This document shows, one piece after another, positions 40,223 to 45,801 of a stretch of 45,801 bases of DNA (positions are counted from its first letter, which is position 1; every line of letters starts with the position of its first letter). The translations under genes and the position numbers were made by a program. Source of the stretch: F23-B02 sp963633225 (GTDB lineage Bacteria; Bacillota; Clostridia; Oscillospirales; Oscillospiraceae); contig CAVGXR010000031.1 of the NCBI GenBank assembly GCA_963633225.1, forward strand, positions 1 to 45,801. Direction: 5' to 3'. Below the pieces are notes generated by a model. That model was not told where the DNA came from. It did no database searches and saw only the letters and a program-made list of their open reading frames with translations.

Positions 40223-41269
40223 ATGAAAAAAAGATCAGCAACACTTTTGCTCTGCGTTCTTATTATATGCAGCCTGCTTGCAGGCTGCATGAAGAACGCG
40301 GAGGCCGTAAACTTCGCCGGGGACATTGACCTCGGCGAAGACGGCATTGTAAAAAAAGAGGTTTTCGAGCAGCTGATAAGTCAGAACAAGATAGCCTCCA
40401 TATGCGGAAAAAGCGGCGCGTACAGCTATAAATGGACGGTATCGGGCGCTGATGTAAGCGAGCCGAGAGAGCTGTGCATGGCTGTAGATATAGCGGAAAA
40501 CGCCGATGGCAGCGTTGCTGTCACATTAAAAAGCGGCGAGAGCTTCGGCTTTCTGCCCACGCTGTCTGTAACGCTGAATACCAAGTGGACTTCGCTTGCG
40601 GCAAGCGTTTACGATGATGAGGGCAACAGGCTCTCGGCTGCCTCCGTCACGGGAAGCAAAAGCACGAGCCTGAGCTTTAAGCTCTCAGACGGCGTTTTTG
40701 CCTACACTGTCCGCGCCGATGAGGAAACGCCCGCGCCGGAGAGCAGCGCAAAGCTTTCCGACGGCAGCCGTACCGAGCAGGACGAGTACAGAACAGACCC
40801 TGTCCCGAGCGGAAAGCCCGAGCCCGTCGAGCCGGAAAATACGCCCGCCGATACGACGCGCAGAAGCTATTGCAACTTCTCGATAGACTGCACGACGATA
40901 CTATCAAATCTCAGCCAACTGAAGCCGGAAAAGCTCGATGTTCTGCCGTCTGACGGCATTATTTTGAATACCGTCAGCGTTGAGATATACGAGGGCGAGA
41001 CGGTATTTGACGTTTTGCAGCGCGTGTGCCGCGAAAACGGGATACAGCTTGAGGCATCCTTTACTCCTGCGTATAACAGCGCCTATGTCGAGGGCATAGG
41101 CAACCTCTATGAAAAGGACTGCGGATCACTGTCCGGCTGGACGTATATGGTCAACGGCTGGCAGCCCAACTACGGGTGCAGCCGCTATGCGCTGCATGAC
41201 GGCGACAGGGTCGAGTGGCGCTATACCTGCGATCTCGGCGCTGATGTCGGCGGAAGCGTGGCGGCATGA
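40223..41269 (+). CDS. Lipoprotein with transcobalamin-like DUF4430 domain
   Basis: A lipoprotein of 348 residues. The lipobox LLAGC puts the lipidated Cys at residue 22. A middle beta-rich region and a Pro/Glu linker (about 165-210) lead to a DUF4430 domain (about 215-340): VEIYEGETVFDVLQRVCRENG, YVEGIGNLYEKDCGSLSGW, TYMVNGWQPNYGCSRYALHD, GDRVEWRYTCDLG. This domain resembles the C-terminal domain of transcobalamin and intrinsic factor. With the riboswitch upstream and the ECF transporter downstream it is the best candidate for cobalamin capture. It starts 8 nt after the SLH gene and overlaps the EcfT gene by 4 nt. Confidence 0.88.
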   Translation: MKKRSATLLLCVLIICSLLAGCMKNAEAVNFAGDIDLGEDGIVKKEVFEQLISQNKIASICGKSGAYSYKWTVSGADVSEPRELCMAVDIAENADGSVAVTLKSGESFGFLPTLSVTLNTKWTSLAASVYDDEGNRLSAASVTGSKSTSLSFKLSDGVFAYTVRADEETPAPESSAKLSDGSRTEQDEYRTDPVPSGKPEPVEPENTPADTTRRSYCNFSIDCTTILSNLSQLKPEKLDVLPSDGIILNTVSVEIYEGETVFDVLQRVCRENGIQLEASFTPAYNSAYVEGIGNLYEKDCGSLSGWTYMVNGWQPNYGCSRYALHDGDRVEWRYTCDLGADVGGSVAA

Positions 41270-42156
41270 AAGACGCTTTTTCCAGACTTCATCCGGCGGT
41301 GAGCTTTGCCTATTTTGCCGCCGTGCTTACGCTCACGATGCTGTACATGCATCCGATGCTGCTTGCTCTGAGCCTCATGGGCTCGGCAGTCTATGTCTGC
41401 ATCCTGAAGGGAGCGCGGCACTTTGCAAAAACGCTCCTGTACCTTGTGCCGTTTCTTATTCTGATGTCGCTCATAAATGCGCTGTTCAACAATGCCGGAG
41501 TCACGCCGCTTTTCTATCTTTCAAACGGCAACGCGATAACAAGAGAGGCGCTCACCTTCGGCCTTTTTGCTTCTATGATGTTCTGCGCGGTCATACTGTG
41601 GTTTGACTGCTTCAATGCCGTCATGACCTCGGATAAGCTGCTGTTTCTGTTCGGCAGGCTCAGTCCGTCGCTGTCGCTGCTGCTGTCAATGTCGCTGCGT
41701 CTCGTATCGAAGCTCGGACGCAAGATACGCAGCATCGACGCTGCCAGAAGTCAGATAGGCAGAGGCAGTGCGCAGGGCAGCCTTTTCACCCGCGTAAAAA
41801 ACAGCATGAATGTGCTGTCGGTCACGCTCACATGGGCGCTTGAAAGCTCCGTGACGGCGGCAAACTCAATGAAAAGCCGCGGCTATGGCACAGCCGGAAG
41901 AACGAGCTTTTCGATATATAAATTCGAGCTGCGCGACGGCATAACGCTTGCTGTGTGCGCATTGGCCGCGGGAGTGACCGTCGCCTGTGCTCTCGGCGGC
42001 GGCATCTATGCACGCTATTATCCCTCGGTCATAATAAGCGGCTTCGGCGGCGCGTCCGCGTCCGGCACCGCGGCGTTTGCGCTGCTGTGCTTTGCGCCCC
42101 AGCTTTTTGATGCAAAGGAGGCTCTCGTATGGCGGCGTTTGAGATCCGCGATCTGA
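41266..42156 (+). CDS. ECF transporter transmembrane component (EcfT/CbiQ-like)
   Basis: A membrane protein of 296 residues, the energy-coupling T subunit that links the ATPases to a substrate-binding S subunit. Membrane helices occupy most of the first 130 residues and the last 70. The two cytosolic coupling-helix motifs are AARSQIG and MKSRGYG, as in EcfT/CbiQ (Ala-Arg-Ser/Gly type). Overlaps of 4 nt upstream and 28 nt downstream show tight translational coupling. Confidence 0.9.
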   Translation: MKDAFSRLHPAVSFAYFAAVLTLTMLYMHPMLLALSLMGSAVYVCILKGARHFAKTLLYLVPFLILMSLINALFNNAGVTPLFYLSNGNAITREALTFGLFASMMFCAVILWFDCFNAVMTSDKLLFLFGRLSPSLSLLLSMSLRLVSKLGRKIRSIDAARSQIGRGSAQGSLFTRVKNSMNVLSVTLTWALESSVTAANSMKSRGYGTAGRTSFSIYKFELRDGITLAVCALAAGVTVACALGGGIYARYYPSVIISGFGGASASGTAAFALLCFAPQLFDAKEALVWRRLRSAI

Positions 42157-43712
42157 GCTTTACATATCCAAACGAAAACAAGCCTGCTCTCGAGCATATC
42201 ACGATGGATATTCCCGAGGGCGGGATAAGTCTTATCTGCGGTGCGAGCGGCAGCGGAAAGAGCACGCTTCTGCGCCGGCTGAAAAGCTGCCTTGCAGACC
42301 ACGGCAGGGCAGAGGGTGAGCTGCGCTTTTTCGGCAGAGCCCTGAGCGAGGTGCCGGAGGCCGAGCAGGCACGGCGCATAGGCTTCGTGTTCCAGCATCC
42401 CGATGATCAGATAGTGACCGACAAGGTCTTTCATGAGCTCGCCTTCGGGCCTGAAAGTCTCGGCTGGGAGCAGAGCAGAATGCACCTTGCCGTTGCGGAG
42501 ATGGCAAGCTATTTCGGCATAGCGGAGCTTTTTGATAAAAGCGTCGCTGAGCTCTCCGGCGGTCAGAAGCAGCTTGTAAATCTCGCGTCGGCTGCCGTGC
42601 TGCGGCCCGACGTTCTCATTCTCGACGAGCCGACGAGCCAGCTTGACCCGATTGCCGCCGCGGATTTTCTTGCAACCGTGCGCAAATTAAACGAAGATCT
42701 CGGTCTGACGGTCATACTCACCGAGCACAGGCTCGAGGAGGCGATGCCGATGGCGGATATGCTTGCCGTTCTGGAAAACGGCAGGCTCATTGCCTGTGAT
42801 GCGCCGCAGAAAGCCGCGATGCAGATAAGAGGCAGCGCCGTGTTCTCGTCAATGCCGGCGGCTGTCAGGATATTCGCCTCACTCGGCGGTGAGGGCGAAG
42901 CACCGCTGACGGTGGGGCAGGGCAGAGCATTTATCGCCTCGCAGCTGCATAATGCGGTTGACATAACGCGAGAACACAGCTTTGAGCACGGTTCTCCCGC
43001 CGCAGAGCTTAAGGGCTGCTGGTTCAGGTACGAAAAAAATGCCCCCGACGTTCTGCGCGGGCTTGAGCTGAAGCTTTATGCGGGCGAGATATGCGCTCTG
43101 CTAGGCGGCAACGGCTCGGGCAAGAGCACGAGCATCGGACTTTTATCCGGCAGACTGAAGCCATACCGAGGGAAGGTCAAGAGCAGCGGTGTGCGCATTG
43201 CGGCGCTGCCGCAGGATCCGCGTGAGCTGTTTGTCAGGGACACGGTGCTCGATGAGCTGCGGGAGCTTGAGAGCAATGAAGCTGAGCTTGAGCGCATCGT
43301 ACAGCTCCTTGAGCTCAATGACATTCTTGAGCGCCATCCCTTTGACATTTCAGGCGGCGAGCAGCAGCGTCTTGCGCTCGGAAAGCTGCTGCTGACGCAG
43401 CCCGGCGTTCTGCTTCTCGACGAGCCGACAAAGGGCATGGACGGGCAGTTCAAGCAGCGCTTCGGCGAGCTTCTGAGGAAGCTGCGCAGCGAGGGCAGGG
43501 CCGTGTTTCTGGTAAGCCACGATATCGAGTTCTGCGCCCGCTATGCCGACCGCTGCGCCCTGCTGTTCAGGGGCGAGACTGTGGCTGAGAGCTCACCGCA
43601 GGAATTTTTCTCCGGCAACTTCTTTTATACGACGGCAGCGGCGAAGCTCAGCCGCGGCCTCATAACTGGAGCCGTCCTCTGCGAGGAGGTGATCGAGTGC
43701 CTGAAAAAATGA
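42129..43712 (+). CDS. Fused ECF ATP-binding protein (two ABC domains)
   Basis: A cytosolic ATPase of 527 residues with two complete ABC modules in one chain, equal to EcfA1 and EcfA2. Domain 1: Walker A GASGSGKST (38-46), Q-loop near FVFQHPDDQ, signature LSGGQ (142-146), Walker B VLILDEP (162-168), H-loop His200. Domain 2: Walker A GGNGSGKST (326-334), signature ISGGEQQ, Walker B VLLLDEPTKGMD and a final SHD. Both sites look active. It overlaps the T-component gene by 28 nt and the S-component gene by 16 nt. Confidence 0.94.
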   Translation: MAAFEIRDLSFTYPNENKPALEHITMDIPEGGISLICGASGSGKSTLLRRLKSCLADHGRAEGELRFFGRALSEVPEAEQARRIGFVFQHPDDQIVTDKVFHELAFGPESLGWEQSRMHLAVAEMASYFGIAELFDKSVAELSGGQKQLVNLASAAVLRPDVLILDEPTSQLDPIAAADFLATVRKLNEDLGLTVILTEHRLEEAMPMADMLAVLENGRLIACDAPQKAAMQIRGSAVFSSMPAAVRIFASLGGEGEAPLTVGQGRAFIASQLHNAVDITREHSFEHGSPAAELKGCWFRYEKNAPDVLRGLELKLYAGEICALLGGNGSGKSTSIGLLSGRLKPYRGKVKSSGVRIAALPQDPRELFVRDTVLDELRELESNEAELERIVQLLELNDILERHPFDISGGEQQRLALGKLLLTQPGVLLLDEPTKGMDGQFKQRFGELLRKLRSEGRAVFLVSHDIEFCARYADRCALLFRGETVAESSPQEFFSGNFFYTTAAAKLSRGLITGAVLCEEVIECLKK

Positions 43713-44398
43713 AGCACAAGCGCATAGCTGCCGCAGCCGCCGCACTTGTGCTGTCGGCGATAATTATAATTGTCGAAACATACCTCTGGAATAACCGCAG
43801 ATACTATCTGACCTCGCTTATTATCATACTGCTTGCCATGCTGCCGTTTTTTGCACGCTTTGAGGGCAGAAGGCCGCAGGTACGCGAGATCGTGCTGCTT
43901 GCTGTGATGACGGCCTTTGCCGTTGCGGGCCGCGCCGCGTTTTACTGGGCACCGCAGTTTAAGCCCGTGTGCGCGATAGTTATTTTAACGGCGGCGGCCT
44001 TCAACGCCGAGGCGGGCTTTATAACCGGCGCTGCGTCGGGTCTGATATCCAACATGTTCTTCGGTCAGGGACCGTGGACACCGTGGCAGATGCTCGGCTT
44101 CGGACTCGTCGGCTTTTTTGCCGGAGTACTGTTTTCGGGCAGAGAGGTAAAAACCGTGCCGCTCGTGCTCTACGGCTTTTTCTCGGTGCTCATCGTCTAC
44201 GGCCTGCTGCTCGACACGGGCTCGCTTCTGATGTATTCGCAGGATGTGAGCGCTGCCGCGCTGCTTGCCATGTACGCATCAGGCTTTGCCTTTAACCTTG
44301 TCCACGCCTCAGGCACGGCTGTGTTCCTGCTTCTGCTGAAAAAACCCGTGCTGTCAAAGCTCAGGCGCATAAAAACAAAATACGGAATGATGACTTGA
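43697..44398 (+). CDS. ECF transporter S component, probable cobalamin-specific
   Basis: A membrane protein of 233 residues with about six helices (for example VLSAIIIIVETYLW, YLTSLIIILLAMLPFF, FGLVGFFAGVLF). It fits an S component that binds the substrate within the membrane; the substrate is taken from the operon (riboswitch and transcobalamin-like lipoprotein), not from a motif. The start is GTG at 43697, 6 nt after GGAGGTGATC; ATG at 43709 is the alternative. It is the last gene of the operon and is followed by a terminator. Confidence 0.82.
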   Translation: MPEKMKHKRIAAAAAALVLSAIIIIVETYLWNNRRYYLTSLIIILLAMLPFFARFEGRRPQVREIVLLAVMTAFAVAGRAAFYWAPQFKPVCAIVILTAAAFNAEAGFITGAASGLISNMFFGQGPWTPWQMLGFGLVGFFAGVLFSGREVKTVPLVLYGFFSVLIVYGLLLDTGSLLMYSQDVSAAALLAMYASGFAFNLVHASGTAVFLLLLKKPVLSKLRRIKTKYGMMT

Positions 44399-44437
44399 TG
44401 TGCAGATACGATGAAATAAAGTGTCTGCACATTTTTA
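44398..44437 (+). terminator. Terminator of the cobalamin operon
   Basis: ATGTGCAGATAC (44398-44409) pairs with GTGTCTGCACAT (44421-44432), one G-U pair, followed by TTTTT. It overlaps the stop region of the S-component gene. Confidence 0.8.
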
Positions 44438-44635
44438 AAATCAAAAATAATGATATTGCCTTAAAAATGCATTTTTCCGCTTAACGATGCAAAATCGCGG
44501 AGAAAACGGAGAAAATGCACTTCTTTAGACGAAAAACGCGGCATGAAATATTCCGTTTGACTAAATACACAAAAAAACTGCGTTATTTTTGGTGATTATG
44601 GCATGCGATTATCTTGAAATTAACAAGCATAAATG
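44438..44635. other. AT-rich intergenic stretch without a gene
   Basis: No credible reading frame. A tandem 9-bp direct repeat CGGAGAAAA lies at 44498-44515. An imperfect long-range inverted repeat joins TGCATTTTTCCG (about 44468-44479) with CGGAGAAAATGCA (about 44507-44519). It may be a small RNA or a regulatory site, but no promoter is clear. Confidence 0.35.
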
Positions 44636-44664
44636 TTGACGTTAAAATTACATGATGCTACAAT
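44636..44664 (+). promoter_or_regulatory. Promoter of the P-loop/kor unit
   Basis: TTGACG (44636-44641), 17 bp, TACAAT (44659-44664) with an extended -10 TG. Strong match. Confidence 0.85.
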
Positions 44665-44711
44665 ATATATGTGTTTGAATGCGTTCATATAATGAACGGA
44701 GGTTACTTTTA

Positions 44712-45452
44712 ATGAAGAATGTTAAGGTCCTTATCGGCAACTACGGCAGCGGCAAGAGCGAGCTTGCGCTCAACTTTGCAATGCAGGCCGCAGCACGCGG
44801 AGACAGGACAGAGCTTATTGACCTTGATATGGTCAATACATATTTCAGACTGACCGAGCGCGGCAAGATGGTCGAGCAGAAGGAGATAAGGCTTGTATCT
44901 CCGAACTATGCCTGCTCGGGTATCGAAACGCTGTCCCTGCCGGCGGAGGTCGCATCGGCCTTCGTGCTTGACTGGGATACGGTCGTGTTCGATGTCGGCG
45001 GCGACGATGTCGGCGCAACGGCTCTGGGCCGTTATCATCAGGATTTTGTGGAGCTCGAGCCCGGCGCTCTTGAGGTGCTCAATGTCGTAAATATCCGCAG
45101 GCCGCTCTCCGGCACGGTCGAGAAGCTTATAAGGCTTCAGGAGGGGATGCAGGTGCATTCAAGACTCCAGATAACCGGCATGATAAACAACGCAAACCTT
45201 GCAACGGAAACGTCCGTTGAGGAGCTGCGCGACGGATACAAAATGCTCAAGGAGGTCTCCGACAGGACGGGAATCCCCGTGGCGTATACGACCGGCAAAA
45301 AGGATCTGCTTGAGCAGTTTCTCGCCGAGGGACACGATCCGAAGTATATCGGCAAGCCCATTGCAATAGATGTGTACATGCACCGTGACTGGGATTCGTA
45401 TATTAAATACGGCCTGCACACTGTGGACCCGCAGAAAAACTTCAAGCATTAA
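44712..45452 (+). CDS. P-loop NTPase of unknown function upstream of the kor/vor genes
   Basis: A cytosolic protein of 246 residues. The P-loop GNYGSGKSELALNFA is at the N-terminus, and a Walker B-like strand DTVVFDVGGDDVGATALG follows the DLDMVNTYFRL motif. The layout resembles SIMIBI-class ATPases (MinD/CobQ relatives). The ATG at 44712 has GGAGGT upstream; a start at 44679 is less likely. The gene sits 72 nt before the ferredoxin of a 2-oxoacid oxidoreductase operon, so a role in assembly or regulation of that complex is possible but unproven. Confidence 0.75.
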   Translation: MKNVKVLIGNYGSGKSELALNFAMQAAARGDRTELIDLDMVNTYFRLTERGKMVEQKEIRLVSPNYACSGIETLSLPAEVASAFVLDWDTVVFDVGGDDVGATALGRYHQDFVELEPGALEVLNVVNIRRPLSGTVEKLIRLQEGMQVHSRLQITGMINNANLATETSVEELRDGYKMLKEVSDRTGIPVAYTTGKKDLLEQFLAEGHDPKYIGKPIAIDVYMHRDWDSYIKYGLHTVDPQKNFKH

Positions 45453-45524
45453 ATGCGCGACCCCGCTTTACGCGGATTATAAATATATCAGCAAATAGCA
45501 AAAATAAAGAAAAGAGGTAGCAAC

Positions 45525-45734
45525 ATGGTAAAGGTAACCATCAATGAGAACCTGTGCAAGGGCTGCGGTCTCTGTGCAAGAGCGTGCCCCAAGGGTTGCA
45601 TTGAACTTTCCAAGGCAAAAATCAACGCAAAAGGCTATCACCCGGCAGAGGTTGTAAAACCTGAAGAGTGCATCGGCTGCGCATCCTGCGCACGCACTTG
45701 CCCCGACGTGGTAATCCACATCGAGAAGGATTAA
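45525..45734 (+). CDS. korD: 2-oxoacid:ferredoxin oxidoreductase delta subunit (ferredoxin)
   Basis: A small protein of 69 residues with two 4Fe-4S motifs, CKGCGLCARACPKGCIEL and CIGCASCARTCPDV. Length and the following alpha-subunit start fit the delta subunit of a 2-oxoglutarate or branched 2-oxoacid:ferredoxin oxidoreductase, which passes electrons to free ferredoxin. AGAGGT precedes the ATG. VorD is the alternative name. Confidence 0.88.
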   Translation: MVKVTINENLCKGCGLCARACPKGCIELSKAKINAKGYHPAEVVKPEECIGCASCARTCPDVVIHIEKD

Positions 45735-45747
45735 GGAGGAAATTATA

Positions 45748-45801
45748 ATGGCAAAAACTCTTATGAAGGGTAGCGAAGCTATTGCAGAGGCAGCCATCAG
45801 A
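45748..45801 (+). CDS. 2-oxoacid:ferredoxin oxidoreductase alpha subunit, partial
   Basis: Only the first 18 residues are in the window (MAKTLMKGSEAIAEAAIR), cut by the window edge. The stretch matches the start of KorA/VorB-type alpha subunits, which bind substrate through a GNEAxAxGA-like region just beyond. AAGGAGGA lies 7 nt upstream, and the gene begins 13 nt after the ferredoxin gene. Confidence 0.8.
   Translation, partial: MAKTLMKGSEAIAEAAIR

Noticed and set aside
38232..40244. Minus-strand open frame of 670 codons
   Set aside because: Antisense shadow of the SLH propeller gene, which has signal peptide and three SLH domains.
1..45801. CRISPR array, prophage or insertion sequence
   Set aside because: No regularly spaced repeats, phage structural genes or transposase found on either strand.

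Overview
The window looks like a chromosomal segment of a Gram-positive gut-type anaerobe of the Clostridia, most likely Oscillospirales/Ruminococcaceae-like. This is inferred from a GC content in the mid-fifties by eye, a Cys-type T-box leader, the recA-recX-rimO-pgsA order, DUF1385 and DegV proteins, an EFR1-type flavodoxin-ferredoxin, SLH surface anchoring, an ECF transporter and a 2-oxoacid:ferredoxin oxidoreductase. No outer-membrane genes, prophage, transposase or CRISPR array is visible.

Layout. 1-2230: a small unknown protein, pyrimidine-nucleoside phosphorylase, and a repeat-rich intergenic stretch. 2228-8106 (minus): an IPEI-repeat tail-anchored protein, an EF-G paralogue, a very unusual 836-residue membrane protein that looks like a P1B-type ATPase with its catalytic aspartate lost, and rlmB. 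8276-14868 (plus): a rhomboid-like protein lacking the catalytic residues, an anchored PQQ-type propeller, an EFR1 protein, a large Fe-S/FAD oxidoreductase and hypA. 14951-23820 (minus): a conserved block running from a PhoB-type two-component system through DUF1385, prmC, recA, recX, rimO and pgsA to cysS, with a Cys T-box and its own promoter just before cysS. 23996-26824: tRNA-Leu(CAA) and larB-larE-larC. 26921-28480: a TIR-transmembrane-LRR protein under its own strong promoter. 28532-31322: a MocR-type regulator divergent from methionine gamma-lyase, with a perfect operator-like inverted repeat between them. 31480-33175: a DUF1836 regulator that seems to start at AUA, and DegV. 33287-37235: an accessory island with two tiny membrane proteins, a frameshifted SpoIID/LytB-type gene, a duplicated gene fragment, a small secreted protein, and a sigma/anti-sigma pair. 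37299-44398: a cobalamin riboswitch operon. 44712-end: a P-loop protein and the start of a kor/vor operon.

How the genes fit together. The clearest functional unit is the riboswitch operon: an unusually long cobalamin riboswitch, a 13-residue leader peptide, an SLH-anchored propeller protein, a lipoprotein with a transcobalamin-like (DUF4430) C-terminus, EcfT, a fused EcfA pair and an S component. I infer a surface corrinoid capture and import system. Nickel handling recurs (HypA, LarB/E/C) although no hydrogenase or LarA lies in the window. Low-potential ferredoxin chemistry also recurs (EFR1, the FAD oxidoreductase, KorD).

The most novel candidates are the TIR-TM-LRR receptor-like protein, the pseudo-P-type ATPase with four repeated acidic EF motifs, and the frameshifted SpoIID/secreted-protein island next to a sigma/anti-sigma module.
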